From the NCBI GenBank assembly GCA_963740605.1, contig CAVUFC010000018.1:1-64000 (forward strand): a stretch of 64,000 nucleotides of DNA, given 5' to 3'. The position numbers and the translations under genes were made by a program. This document shows, one piece after another, positions 22,877 through 31,359 of this stretch. The notes beneath the pieces are model-generated. The model did not search any database, was not told the origin of the DNA, and saw nothing but the letters and a program-made list of their open reading frames with translations. The DNA is from DASSUW01 sp963740605 (GTDB lineage Bacteria; Actinomycetota; Thermoleophilia; Solirubrobacterales; Solirubrobacteraceae). Every line of letters starts with the position of its first letter. Position 1 is the stretch's first letter.

Positions 22877-24267
22877 ACGGCCTGAGGCCGGCGAGCCAGC
22901 GCGTGGGCGACCGCGGCCCGGCCCGCGCGCCGACCGGACACCGCCGCCCAGCCGAGCCCGCCGCCGTAGACGTCCTCGAAGACGTTGCCGGCGTCGGCGC
23001 CCGCGGCGAAGACGCCCTCGAGCCGTTCGCCCACGACGCGCATGTCCGAGGTCACCTGGAGGCCGCCCATCGTGTACGTGATGCCCGAGACGCAGGCGAT
23101 CGCCCGCAGCGGCGCATCCACGATCGGCGCGTGATCGCGACGACGCGGCGGGTCGAGCTCGCCGATGGGGTCGGTCGTCCCGTTGAACGTGCGGAGCGTG
23201 TCGGCCATGTTCGCCGCGGGCACGCCGAACTCGGCCTCCATCGCCCGCGCCAGCTCCTCCGGGGTGCCGGCCTCGACGATCGAGGCGCCGAGCTCGGAGA
23301 GCTGCACCATCTTCTCGGGCACGCGCGTGGCCTCGATGCCCGGGATCCCCATCAGGTCCACGTCGATGTGCTCGCGGCGGATCCGCTCGTCGAAGACGAC
23401 GTAGTAGCGCCCGTGCGGCTGCTGGCAGCCGCGCTCGGCGTTGTGCTCGTCGATGCACCCGACCGACTCGTCGGTGAAACGCAGCCCGAGCTGGTTGACG
23501 ATCAGGCAGAAGTCGCTGAAGTAGAGCGAGCCGGCGAGGAACTCGAGGCCGTCGTCCCACGTCTTGCCCTCGATATAGGGCAGCGTATGGCCGTAGAACG
23601 AGTGCATGCCGTGGCTGATCGGCGCGCCCAGCGGCTGGAGGCTGCGCAGGGCGATCCCGTCGCTCGAGCGATTGCTGCGCACGACCATGGCCTCCGGCCA
23701 CGGGCTGATGAAGCGCCGCACGAGGTCCTCCGAATTCTGAAAGCCGCCGCCGGTGAAGATCACCGCGCGCGCCCGCGTGCGCGTGCGCGTACCTGCGCGT
23801 GTCCACGTCACGCTCCACCCGTCCGCGGCCGGCTCGACCGTGTCGACGCGGGCTTCGACGACGACCTCGGCGCCGACGCGGCGCGCCGCCTCGAGCAGCC
23901 GGTCCGCCCACGGGCCGCGGGCGCCGGGGCCGCCGGCTGCCATCAGCCGGCCGCGCCCCATACGGTCCTTGAGGCACGCCACCGGGGGGTCGAGGGGGAG
24001 ACTGTGGTCCTCGTACCACGACCACGCGTCGTCGAGGTCGTCGACGAGGATGCGCTGCAGCTCGGGGTTGCCGCGTGGGATCCAGTGGCGCGCGAGCTCG
24101 TACGAGCCGGGGCCCCAGATGAGGCCGCCGCTGATCGCCATCGAACCGCCGACCGTGCGCTCGCTCTCGAGCACGAGGACGTCGCCACCCGCCTCTGCCG
24201 CCGCCAGCGCGGCGGTCAGACCGGCCATGCCGCCGCCGACGACGATCACATCATGGGACTCGCTCAC
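22873..24267 (-). CDS. FAD-dependent oxidoreductase, KstD/fumarate reductase flavoprotein-like
   Basis: 464 residues, intact. Start motif VIVVGGGMAGLTAALAAAEA, then GGSMAISGGLIWGPG; ARAVIFTGGGFQNSED mid-protein; GITYTMGGLQVTSDM and GVFAAGADAGNVFEDVYGGG near the C-terminus, the flavin-closing motif. It is the full-length homologue of the broken gene at 345-1693. Members dehydrogenate 3-ketosteroids and related cyclic ketones. GTG start with GAGGAGAGAG upstream. Residues near 160 (RAGTRTRTRARA) are encoded by a purine/pyrimidine-alternating GC tract. Confidence 0.87.
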   Translation of the reverse strand: MSESHDVIVVGGGMAGLTAALAAAEAGGDVLVLESERTVGGSMAISGGLIWGPGSYELARHWIPRGNPELQRILVDDLDDAWSWYEDHSLPLDPPVACLKDRMGRGRLMAAGGPGARGPWADRLLEAARRVGAEVVVEARVDTVEPAADGWSVTWTRAGTRTRTRARAVIFTGGGFQNSEDLVRRFISPWPEAMVVRSNRSSDGIALRSLQPLGAPISHGMHSFYGHTLPYIEGKTWDDGLEFLAGSLYFSDFCLIVNQLGLRFTDESVGCIDEHNAERGCQQPHGRYYVVFDERIRREHIDVDLMGIPGIEATRVPEKMVQLSELGASIVEAGTPEELARAMEAEFGVPAANMADTLRTFNGTTDPIGELDPPRRRDHAPIVDAPLRAIACVSGITYTMGGLQVTSDMRVVGERLEGVFAAGADAGNVFEDVYGGGLGWAAVSGRRAGRAAVAHALARRPQAV

Positions 24268-24290
24268 TGTCTCTCTCCTCGCATTCGAAC

Positions 24291-24303
24291 TGAATTCATA
24301 TCA
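24291..24303. promoter_or_regulatory. Regulon operator copy (12/13), flavoprotein/methyltransferase divergon
   Basis: TGAATTCATATCA, between the divergent flavoprotein (start 24267) and the broken methyltransferase gene (24340). Confidence 0.68.
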
Positions 24304-24339
24304 ATTTGATGGTTGGCCGTCAAACGACAAGGAATCGGT

Positions 24340-25090
24340 ATGAACTCAACTTCAACTCAGTCATCTGACGCGCTGGTGTGGGCGATGGTCGCCGACATGT
24401 CTCCCTCGGCTCCCGCGCGGCCGCTATCGCCGACGCGACGGGCATCGGCACCGGTACCAGGGTCCTCGACGTCGGCTGCGGTGGTGGCGGCTTCTGCGAG
24501 CTGGCGGCCGCGCGCGGCGCCGCCGTGCATGGGGTCGACGCGCTGGCAGACAGGATCGCCGAGGCACGCCGCCGCGTCCCCGCAGGTGACTTCCGCGTCG
24601 AGCTCATGGAGCAGCTGCCGTGGCCGGACGGCGCGTTCGACGTGGTCGCCGGCTTCAACGCGTTCCAGTACGCCCTCGACGTCGAGCTCGCGCTGAGCGA
24701 GGCCTGCCGGGTCGCCGAGGGCGGTGGGGTGGCGATCTGCAAGTACGGGCGTCCGGCCGACAACGAGTTCTTCGGCTTCCTCACCGCGCTCGAGCCGCAC
24801 GGCCCGCGGCTGGAGCAGCTCGGTGCGAGCGACGCGGTCGAGCGGGCCATCGGGCGCCTCGGGCTCGACGTGACGAGCACCGGCGGCGTGCCATCGACGA
24901 TGTCGCTGCGCGACGAGGGCGCGCTGGCGGCGGCCCTGCCGCCGTCCTCGTCCTCGGCGCGCCTCGTCGCCGCCGGCGCGCGCCGTACCGGCAGTCCGAC
25001 GGCAGCTACCGCTTCGAGAACCGCATGCGGTATTGGGTCATCAGCGCCTACGCCGGAAACTCGAGCGCCGGCGTGCGAGCGACCATGTAG
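24340..25090 (+). pseudogene. Class I SAM-dependent methyltransferase, two frameshifts
   Basis: ATG 24340 has AAGGA upstream and reads MNSTSTQSSDALVWAMVADM. Near 24400 the frame shifts by one base to give SRAAAIADATGIGTGTRVLD, the SAM motif LDVGCGGGGFCELAA and later EACRVAEGGGVAICKYGRP. Near 24940 a second shift leads to APYRQSDGSYRFENRMRYW, the expected family C-terminus. The 3' end overlaps the NTF2-like gene on the other strand. Two breaks favour decay, but base-calling indels in GC-rich sequence cannot be excluded. It was probably a regulon member, as a regulon operator precedes it. Confidence 0.7.
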
Positions 25091-25416
25091 CGGCGCATGC
25101 GTCCGTCGCCGTCGAGTTGGGCGACGGCCAGGAAGGTGCCGATGCGTTCGCCGCTGTCGTCGTGGCGGGTCTCGCCCAGCGCGAATTCGACATCGCCGTC
25201 CGTGCCGCTCCAGATCACGTGATGGCCCCAGCCCTGCGTGTCACCCGCGTCGGTGAAGCCGCGGAGCTGCTCCACGCCGCCGAGGAACTGGCTCGACTTG
25301 CGGTCCGCCCCGGCCGCCCACTGGATCGAGAACTCCACGTCGTCGGCCACCAGCTCGAGCGCGCTGTGCGGGTCGTCGCCATCGAGCCGCTCGAAGTACC
25401 GCTCAAAGAACGTCAT
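25048..25416 (-). CDS. NTF2/SnoaL-like protein
   Basis: 122 residues with the cystatin-like alpha+beta cone of SnoaL/ketosteroid-isomerase relatives: an initial helix FFERYFERLDGDDPHSALEL, then VEFSIQWAAG, HHVIWSGTDGDVEFALGE, and RMRRYMVARTPALEF at the end. It is homologous to the 124-aa protein at 27030-27404. Relatives include isomerases, dehydratases and epoxide hydrolases, so an isomerase or hydratase step is possible. It lies 21 nt downstream of the SDR at 25438 and shares its promoter. Confidence 0.75.
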   Translation of the reverse strand: MTFFERYFERLDGDDPHSALELVADDVEFSIQWAAGADRKSSQFLGGVEQLRGFTDAGDTQGWGHHVIWSGTDGDVEFALGETRHDDSGERIGTFLAVAQLDGDGRMRRYMVARTPALEFPA

Positions 25417-25437
25417 CGCACCATCCTCGTTCCGGCG

Positions 25438-26196
25438 TCAGCGGATCGCCATGCCACCGTCGACGCTGAGTACGTGACCCGTCACGAAGCTGCTGCCCGG
25501 GCCGAGCAGGTACAGCACGGCGGCGTCGAGCTCGCCGGCGCGGCCGCCGCGTCCCAGCGGTGTGCGCTTGAGCAGGAAGTCCGGGAACTGCTCGGGGTCG
25601 TCGCCCAGTTCGGCGGTCATCTCGGACGCGAAGAAGCCGGGGGCCACAGCATTGACTCTGATGGCGTACCGACCCCACTGAGACGCGAGCTCGCGCGTGA
25701 GGCCGATGACGCCGGCTTTCGAAGCGACGTAGGCGGCGTCGGGGATCTCGCCGATCGAGCGCAGTCCCATTACGGACGCGATGTTGACGATCGAGCCTCC
25801 CCCTCCGCCGTTCGCCCGCATGTGCTCGGCCGCGAGGCAGCTCAGGCCGAAGGGCGCGGTCAGGTTGAGGTCCAGGACGCTCGCGAACTTCTCGGTCGGC
25901 GTTCGCAGCGCGGGGGCGGTGGCGCCGGCCCCGGCGTTGTTGACGAGCCCGTCGAGGCGGCCGTGACGCTCGACGACGGTCTCGACGAGCCGCCGGCGAT
26001 CGTCCTCGTCGGTGACGTCGCACGTCACAGCGTCGGCCCCGGGAATCTGGTCGCGCAGCGACTCGAGGCGATCGGCGCGCCGCGCCGCCATGACCGGACG
26101 CGCACCCGCACCCGAAAGCGCGCGCGCCAACTGCTCGCCGAGGCCCGAGCTGGCCCCGGTCACGATGACCACATGGCCGTCGAGTTCCGTCGTCAT
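25438..26196 (-). CDS. Short-chain dehydrogenase/reductase
   Basis: 252 residues. VIVTGASSGLGEQLARALSG, ARRADRLE, CDVTDEDD, NNAGAGA, and the catalytic Ser and YVASKAGVIGL; C-terminal SFVTGHVLSVDGGMAIR is the classical SDR end. The downstream NTF2-like gene is co-directional. ATG 26196 is 13 nt from a perfect operator (26210-26222). Probably oxidises or reduces a cyclic or acyl-CoA alcohol. Confidence 0.88.
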   Translation of the reverse strand: MTTELDGHVVIVTGASSGLGEQLARALSGAGARPVMAARRADRLESLRDQIPGADAVTCDVTDEDDRRRLVETVVERHGRLDGLVNNAGAGATAPALRTPTEKFASVLDLNLTAPFGLSCLAAEHMRANGGGGGSIVNIASVMGLRSIGEIPDAAYVASKAGVIGLTRELASQWGRYAIRVNAVAPGFFASEMTAELGDDPEQFPDFLLKRTPLGRGGRAGELDAAVLYLLGPGSSFVTGHVLSVDGGMAIR

Positions 26197-26209
26197 CCTG
26201 CTCCTTATT

Positions 26210-26222
26210 TGAAGTCAGTTCA
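26210..26222. promoter_or_regulatory. Perfect regulon operator copy (13/13) upstream of SDR
   Basis: TGAAGTCAGTTCA, matching every fixed position of TGAANTNANTTCA, directly upstream of the SDR start at 26196. Confidence 0.78.
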
Positions 26223-26318
26223 GTGTAGCGGAAGTCTCGGTGACAGGCAAGCCGCCGCGGGCAGGTGCGTTGCATGAACCCGTCGGTCGGCCGCCGCTGG
26301 CGCTGGTAACGTTTCTGT

Positions 26319-26331
26319 TGAATTCACCTCG
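26319..26331. promoter_or_regulatory. Regulon operator copy (11/13) upstream of TetR-2
   Basis: TGAATTCACCTCG, ending 21 nt before the TTG start of the second TetR gene. Confidence 0.55.
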
Positions 26332-26352
26332 GAAGAAGGAAGAGAGCCCCTT

Positions 26353-27033
26353 TTGGCACCCCCCGCCACGACTCAGCGGCGCCGGCGCACCTCGTCTCGC
26401 AGCAAGCGCGACGCCATCATCGCCACCGCGACCGAATACTTCGGGCGCCATGGCTACGAGCACAGCAAGTGGGCGGACATCGCCGAGGCGGTCGGCATCG
26501 GGTCCACAGCGCTCTACCACTACTTCGAGTCCAAGCTCCACTGCCTGTACGAGATCCAGGCGCTCGCCGTGCAGGCGGACCGGGACAAGTTCGATCGCGT
26601 GACCGCGGAGCACGACGACTTCGCTGAGGCGCTCAAGGCCGTGCTCGACGCGGCGTTCGACCTCACGGAGCTTGAGGTCCTGCGCAACCGCGTGCTGGTC
26701 GCCGAGCAGTCGCTGGTCGGTCTGCACCGCACGTCGCCGCGCGAGGAGGAAGCGCGCCAGCTCGCACGTTCGCACATGCGCGACGTCGAGTTCGCATGGG
26801 CGACGTTCCTCACGCGCGGGATGGAGCAGGGCGTAATCCCGCAGGCCGATCCGCGGCTGCTCACCCGCGCCATCCTCGGCCTCTACAACAGCGTCTTCCA
26901 CTGGTACCGGCCGCACGGCGGGAGCCTCTCGCTCGATGAGGTGCGCGACTTCTTCGTGGCGCGCTGCCTGGCTGTCGCCGGCCTCCCGGTCGCGGCCCCC
27001 GCCAAGGCGGTGAAGCGCCGAAAGGCCGCTTAG
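26353..27033 (+). CDS. TetR-family regulator 2 (paralogue of regulator 1)
   Basis: 226 residues, TTG start with GAAGAAGGAAG upstream. The HTH region is IIATATEYFGRHGYEHSKW, then ADIAEAVGIGSTALYHYF with ESKLHCLYEI, nearly the same as the regulator at 9590, so both likely read the same operator. The C-terminal domain (WATFLTRGMEQGVIPQADPR, LYNSVFHWYRPHG) is also similar, suggesting related ligands. An operator lies upstream of the SD. Arg/Lys-rich tails at both ends. Its stop overlaps the convergent NTF2-like gene by 4 nt. Confidence 0.88.
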   Translation: MAPPATTQRRRRTSSRSKRDAIIATATEYFGRHGYEHSKWADIAEAVGIGSTALYHYFESKLHCLYEIQALAVQADRDKFDRVTAEHDDFAEALKAVLDAAFDLTELEVLRNRVLVAEQSLVGLHRTSPREEEARQLARSHMRDVEFAWATFLTRGMEQGVIPQADPRLLTRAILGLYNSVFHWYRPHGGSLSLDEVRDFFVARCLAVAGLPVAAPAKAVKRRKAA

Positions 27034-27404
27034 TCGAGCCCGAACAGGGCGTTGGGCGAGCGGCCGACGATGTAGCGGTCGATGAGGCCGTCGGGCGTGA
27101 GCCGCACGGCTGCAACGAACGACGCGACGATCGCGCCGTCCCGGCGCGTCTCGCCGAGCATGAGCTCGACGTCGCGGCCGTCCGTTCGGTGCGCCGACTC
27201 GGCCACGACATAGTGTGTCCACGCCGGCCTCCCGCGCTCGGCGAGGTAGTCGTCGAACGCTTCGCGGTCGCCGGCGAAGTCGCGTGCCTGGGCCGGTCCG
27301 GTCGAGAAGACAACCGAGAACCGGAGTTCGGGGGCCAGGAGCTCGACGCAGCTCGCGGGGTCAGGCCCGTCGATGACCTCGAACAGGCGCCGCAGCGCGC
27401 TCAG
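27030..27404 (-). CDS. NTF2/SnoaL-like protein with apparent CTG start
   Basis: An open frame of about 124 codons with no ATG/GTG/TTG near its 5' end. It begins LSALRRLFEVIDGPDPAS and continues LRFSVVFSTGPAQA, AWTHYVVAES, VELMLGETRRDG and LIDRYIVGRSPNALFGLD, clearly homologous along its length to the protein at 25048. A CTG at 27404 overlaps the upstream ligase stop (CTGA), mirroring the ATGA/GTGA junctions elsewhere, and GGGGAGG lies 7 nt before it. Start by a rare CTG is therefore likely. Probably co-translated with the CoA ligase. Confidence 0.68.
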   Translation of the reverse strand: MSALRRLFEVIDGPDPASCVELLAPELRFSVVFSTGPAQARDFAGDREAFDDYLAERGRPAWTHYVVAESAHRTDGRDVELMLGETRRDGAIVASFVAAVRLTPDGLIDRYIVGRSPNALFGLD

Positions 27405-29035
27405 TGCGCAACCTCCCCGCGATGTTCGCGAAGCGAACTCGCAAGGGAATCGCCGCTAGGCGATTCCCCGCGGTCGACGATCAGCGTGACCACGTCGCGC
27501 TTGACGACCTTCAGCGACGGCGTGCGGGGGAACTCGTCGAACACCTCGATCGACTCCGGCCATGTGTACTTGGCCACTCCCTCTCCGGCGAGGAACTCCT
27601 GCAACTCGGCGAGCGTGGGGGCGGCGTGGCCGCGCTTGGCGATGATCGCCGCGCACGCGCGCTCGCCCAGCCGGTCGTCGGGCAGTGGGACGATCGCCAC
27701 CTCGTGCACGGCCGGGTGGCGGAGGATCACGGGCTCGACCTCGGCCGGCACGATCGTCACACCGCCGCGCCGGATGATGTCCTTGTCGCGGCCGACGTAG
27801 ATGAAATGGCCGTCCTCGTCGAGCGTGCCGAGGTCGCCGGTCCGGTAGCCGCCCCAGTCGGTCAGCGACTCGCGTGTCAGGTCCTCGTTGTTGAAGAAGC
27901 CGAGGAACCGGCTTGGCCCGTTCACGATCACCGAGCCGATCTGGCCGGGCGGCAGCGGCCGGCCGTGCTCGTCGACGATGCGGATCTCCGTGCCGTCGTA
28001 CGGGCGCCCCTCGGTGCGCATGATCTTCGCGTGCGGATCGTCGGGCGCGTGGGCGGCGTGGCCGGGCACCTCGGACAGTCCGTAGTCGCCGAGCGGCGGC
28101 GTGCCGAAGGCCGCGGACATGGCCTCGCGGCGCTCCGGCGTGAGGCCGGGGCCGGCGAGCACGCGCATCGAGGAGAGGTCGCGATCCGACTCGTTGGCGG
28201 CGCGGATCATGTCGGCGGCGTGGGTCGGCATCGCCAGGACGTAGGTGCAGCGGTGCTCCTCGATGAGCTGGAGAGCGTCGTCGGGCTTCCAGCGGCTGAG
28301 GAGGACGCCGGTCGCGCCGTTGAGCAGGACCGGTAGGTAACCGAAGACCAGTCCGCCCACGAAGCCGAACTCGACGACGGTGAGATAGATATCGTCGCCG
28401 GTCAGCCCCCAGCGCCGGCATACACCCTCGGTCGCGTAGCGCAGCGTGTTGCTGGAGTGCGCGATGCCCTTCGGCGTGGACGTCGTGCCCGACGAGTGCA
28501 GGACGAGCGCGAGGTCGTCGGCGTGGCGCGGGCTGCGCTCCTCGGGAAGGTCCCGGCCGATCGACGCGTCGACGTCCTCCGGCAGGACGGTGATGAGCGG
28601 CATGCGGTCGCCGGCGACATCGCGGCACTTGGTGATCTCCTTCTCGCCGCCGAAGCTCACGATCGCCGCGGCCTGCGTCTGCTCGACGAGTGCGGCGAGC
28701 TGCGTCTCGTTGAACATCGGCGGCAGTGGCGCGAGCACCGTGCCGCGATGCAGGCAGCCGAGCATCGCGACGGCCGCCTCGATCGAGTGGCGGCCGAGCA
28801 GGATCACGACCTGGCCGGGCTCGATGCCCAGACCGGCGAGGCGGTGGCTGACCGCGAGCGCGGCGCGGCGGAGCTCGGCGTAGGTGACGCGGCGGTCGTC
28901 GAGCACAAGCGCGGTGCGGTCGAGGTGCTCGCGCGCGCGCGCGTCGAACTCCTGCCACAGGTCCCCGTCGCGCCAGTAGCCCTCCGCGTAGTAGCGGTCC
29001 GCCTCCGGCTGAAACGCCAGCGTCGGCTTGCTCAT
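27401..29035 (-). CDS. AMP-forming acyl-CoA synthetase (cyclohexanecarboxylate/DhbE-like)
   Basis: 544 residues from ATG 29035 (GGAGAG upstream). P-loop LVLHSSGTTSTPKGIAHS, YGLSEVPGHA, YRTGDLGTLDEDGHFIYVGR, RRGGVTIVPAEVEP and the C-terminal Lys segment TPSLKVVKRDVVTL. It resembles ligases for cyclic or aryl acids. The operator at 29062-29074 lies just upstream and it is divergent from the acyl-CoA dehydrogenase operon at 29147. An NTF2-like gene follows with a 4-nt overlap. Confidence 0.87.
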   Translation of the reverse strand: MSKPTLAFQPEADRYYAEGYWRDGDLWQEFDARAREHLDRTALVLDDRRVTYAELRRAALAVSHRLAGLGIEPGQVVILLGRHSIEAAVAMLGCLHRGTVLAPLPPMFNETQLAALVEQTQAAAIVSFGGEKEITKCRDVAGDRMPLITVLPEDVDASIGRDLPEERSPRHADDLALVLHSSGTTSTPKGIAHSSNTLRYATEGVCRRWGLTGDDIYLTVVEFGFVGGLVFGYLPVLLNGATGVLLSRWKPDDALQLIEEHRCTYVLAMPTHAADMIRAANESDRDLSSMRVLAGPGLTPERREAMSAAFGTPPLGDYGLSEVPGHAAHAPDDPHAKIMRTEGRPYDGTEIRIVDEHGRPLPPGQIGSVIVNGPSRFLGFFNNEDLTRESLTDWGGYRTGDLGTLDEDGHFIYVGRDKDIIRRGGVTIVPAEVEPVILRHPAVHEVAIVPLPDDRLGERACAAIIAKRGHAAPTLAELQEFLAGEGVAKYTWPESIEVFDEFPRTPSLKVVKRDVVTLIVDRGESPSGDSLASSLREHRGEVAH

Positions 29036-29061
29036 CGGTCTCTCCTCAGCCCCTCTCAAAA

Positions 29062-29074
29062 TGAAGTTACTTCA
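29062..29074. promoter_or_regulatory. Perfect regulon operator copy (13/13) upstream of CoA ligase
   Basis: TGAAGTTACTTCA, a perfect palindrome around the central T, 27 nt upstream of the ligase ATG. Confidence 0.8.
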
Positions 29075-29133
29075 ATTTATATGCAAGGCCGCAGATTTGC
29101 AAGACATCGCATATCTCTCCGCACGTACTGATA

Positions 29134-29146
29134 CGATCTCAGTTCG
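29134..29146. promoter_or_regulatory. Regulon operator copy (10/13) abutting acyl-CoA dehydrogenase start
   Basis: Reads CGAACTGAGATCG on the minus strand and ends at the base before the ATG (29147). It is preceded by TGATACGAT, the same extended -10-like string as at 20188. It is the weakest copy, but position and flank support it. Confidence 0.5.
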
Positions 29147-30322
29147 ATGCGGCTGCAAGCGACGAACACTGAGCGCCTGTTGCAGGCCGAGGTCCGGGAG
29201 TTCCTCGCCCGGGAGCGGCTCGACCCCGCGATGCTCCCGCACACGCTCGACGAGCGGATGGACGTCCTGCGCCGCTGGCAGGCCGCGTGCCATGAAGCCG
29301 GCTACGTGGGCCGCGCCTGGCCGGGCGAGTTCGGCGGCGGCGGGCGCCCGCCGGTCGAGCAGATCGTCGTCGACCAGGAGCTGGCCGCGGCCGGCGCGCC
29401 CGAGTTCGTCAACGTCGTCGGGCTCGACGTGCTCGGGCCGTCCCTGCTGCGCTTCGGCAACGACGAGCAGCGCCGCCGCTACATCCCGTCGATCCTGTCG
29501 GCGGACGAGATCTGGTGCCAGGGCTTCTCCGAGCCCGAGGCCGGGTCGGACCTCGCGTCGCTGCGCACGCGAGCGGTGGAGCACGACGATCATTTCGTGC
29601 TCAGCGGCCAGAAGACGTGGGTGTCGTGGGGCCAGTACGCGCGTTGGGGCGGGGTGCTGGCCCGCACCGACGCCGAGGCCGCGAAGCACCGCGGCATCTC
29701 GATGCTGATCGTGGACATGCGCTCGCCGGGCCTCGAGGTGCGCCCGATGACGCAGATCACCGGCCACGCGGAGTTCTCCGAGCTCTTCCTGGATGACGTC
29801 GTGGTCCCGAAGGAGAACCTGCTCGGCCAGCGTGGCGACGGCTGGAAGATCGCCATGCACACGCTCGGCCACGAGCGCGGCACCGCCGCGCTGCCTCGGC
29901 AGGTGAAGCTGCGCACCTGGCTTGACCGCGCGGTTCGCGTCGCCGCCGAGCGCGAGCTCGACGGGCGGCGGATCCTCGACGACCCCGAAGCGCAGGTCGC
30001 ACTCGCGCGCGCGTTCATCGGTGTCGAGGTCCTGCGCCACCACGCCTACCGGACCGTCGGCGAGTTCCTCAACGGCGGCGCAGTCGGCCCGGACAGCTCG
30101 AGCGTGAAGCTGCTGATGGCCGAGGCCGAGCAGCGGCTCGCCGCGACGGCCCTCGAGGTGCTCGGCCCGACGCTTGAGCACGCGGAGGCGGGCGAGGCGC
30201 AGGAGAACGACTTCTGGCACGAGACATACCTCTATTCGCGCGCGGCGAGCGTTTACGGCGGGACGCAGCAGATCCAGCGCAACATCATCGCCGACCGAAT
30301 CCTCGCGCTGCCCCAGGACTAG
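29147..30322 (+). CDS. Acyl-CoA dehydrogenase, FadE type, subunit 1
   Basis: 391 residues. FAD-binding QGFSEPEAGSDLASLRTRA and KTWVSWGQYARWG mid-protein; C-terminal ASVYGGTQQIQRNIIADRIL. The usual catalytic Glu of YEGT is replaced by Gly (YGGT), as in subunits of actinobacterial heterotetrameric dehydrogenases for cyclic or branched acyl-CoA. The partner gene starts 3 nt after its stop. It appears leaderless. First gene of a three-gene operon ending with the APH-type kinase. Confidence 0.88.
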   Translation: MRLQATNTERLLQAEVREFLARERLDPAMLPHTLDERMDVLRRWQAACHEAGYVGRAWPGEFGGGGRPPVEQIVVDQELAAAGAPEFVNVVGLDVLGPSLLRFGNDEQRRRYIPSILSADEIWCQGFSEPEAGSDLASLRTRAVEHDDHFVLSGQKTWVSWGQYARWGGVLARTDAEAAKHRGISMLIVDMRSPGLEVRPMTQITGHAEFSELFLDDVVVPKENLLGQRGDGWKIAMHTLGHERGTAALPRQVKLRTWLDRAVRVAAERELDGRRILDDPEAQVALARAFIGVEVLRHHAYRTVGEFLNGGAVGPDSSSVKLLMAEAEQRLAATALEVLGPTLEHAEAGEAQENDFWHETYLYSRAASVYGGTQQIQRNIIADRILALPQD

Positions 30323-30324
30323 GC

Positions 30325-31359
30325 ATGGATCTCGAACTGACCGACGAGCAGACCTGGCTCAGCGAGTCGCTGACCACCCTCCTCGAACGCGAGTGGCCGG
30401 CCGCGGAGGCGGCGCACGAGGCAGGCCCGGAGGAGCGCGCCCGCCTGTGGCGCGCGCTTGTGGACTTCGGTGTCCTCAGCGTGGGGGAGGAGGACGGCCT
30501 CGGCGCAGTCGAGCTGAGCCTCGTGGCGCGGGCGCTTGGCGCCCACCTGGCGTCGGTGCCGTTCCTCGGCAGCGCCGCGATCCGCTACGCGGGCGCGGAC
30601 GTCGGCGAGGACCGGGTGTCCGTCGCGCTGCTCGAGCCCGGCCGCGGCTGGTCGGTGGACCACACGCGCACGGTCCTGGGGCTCGCCGGCCTCGACGGCC
30701 GCAAGGTGGCCGTCGAGCACGCGACCGAGGTGGAGCGGTTCGCCGTCGTGACCGCGGGCGCGCTCGCGCTCGCACCGGCCGGCGGCCCCGGCGTCGAGAT
30801 CGAGCCGCAGGAGTCGCTCGACGCCGGCGTTCCGTTGCACGCCGTGACGTTCTCGGGCGCGGCGGTCGACGCCGAACTCGACGCCGGGCAGCTCAACCGT
30901 CTGACCGCGGTCGGTGGGCTGCTGGCGGCCGCCGAGTCGGTCGGCGCAGCGGGCCGGATGCTCGATGACGCGCGCGCGTACGCGGCCGAGCGGCACCAGT
31001 TCGGCCGCACGATCGGCAGCTACCAGGCCCTGCGCCACCTGCTCGCCGACATGTACGTGAGGCAGGCGAGCGCGTGGTCGACGGTGCTCTATGCGAGCGC
31101 TGCGCTCGACGACGAGCTTCCCGAGGCCGCGCGCACGGCTGCCGTGGCCAAGGCCTACGTGGCGCGCGCCGCCCGCGAGGTCGCCCACGGCGCGCTGCAG
31201 GTCTTCGGCGGCATCGCCTTCACCCAGGAGCACCAGGCGCATCGCTTCCTGCGGCGCATCGTTGCGCGCGAACGGCAGTTCGGCGACGCCGCGCACCACG
31301 AGCGCGAGATCGGCCGGGCGCTCGCGCGGGAGGCAGCGGCGGTCGCGATCAGCCGATGA
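30325..31359 (+). CDS. Acyl-CoA dehydrogenase, FadE type, subunit 2
   Basis: 344 residues, shorter than monomeric-type enzymes. The middle domain is reduced; the C-terminal helical domain carries YAAERHQFGRTIGSYQALRH and HGALQVFGGIAFTQEHQ, with HRFLRRIVARERQFGD at the end. Such short members pair with a full-length partner to form alpha2-beta2 FadE complexes acting on steroid or other bulky acyl-CoA. Two nucleotides separate it from subunit 1 and its stop overlaps the kinase ATG. Confidence 0.85.
   Translation: MDLELTDEQTWLSESLTTLLEREWPAAEAAHEAGPEERARLWRALVDFGVLSVGEEDGLGAVELSLVARALGAHLASVPFLGSAAIRYAGADVGEDRVSVALLEPGRGWSVDHTRTVLGLAGLDGRKVAVEHATEVERFAVVTAGALALAPAGGPGVEIEPQESLDAGVPLHAVTFSGAAVDAELDAGQLNRLTAVGGLLAAAESVGAAGRMLDDARAYAAERHQFGRTIGSYQALRHLLADMYVRQASAWSTVLYASAALDDELPEAARTAAVAKAYVARAAREVAHGALQVFGGIAFTQEHQAHRFLRRIVARERQFGDAAHHEREIGRALAREAAAVAISR

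Noticed and set aside
23755..23810. Alternating GC tract (gcgtgcgcgtgcgcg)
   Set aside because: It lies inside the flavoprotein gene and encodes a TRTRAR stretch; no evidence of a repeat element.
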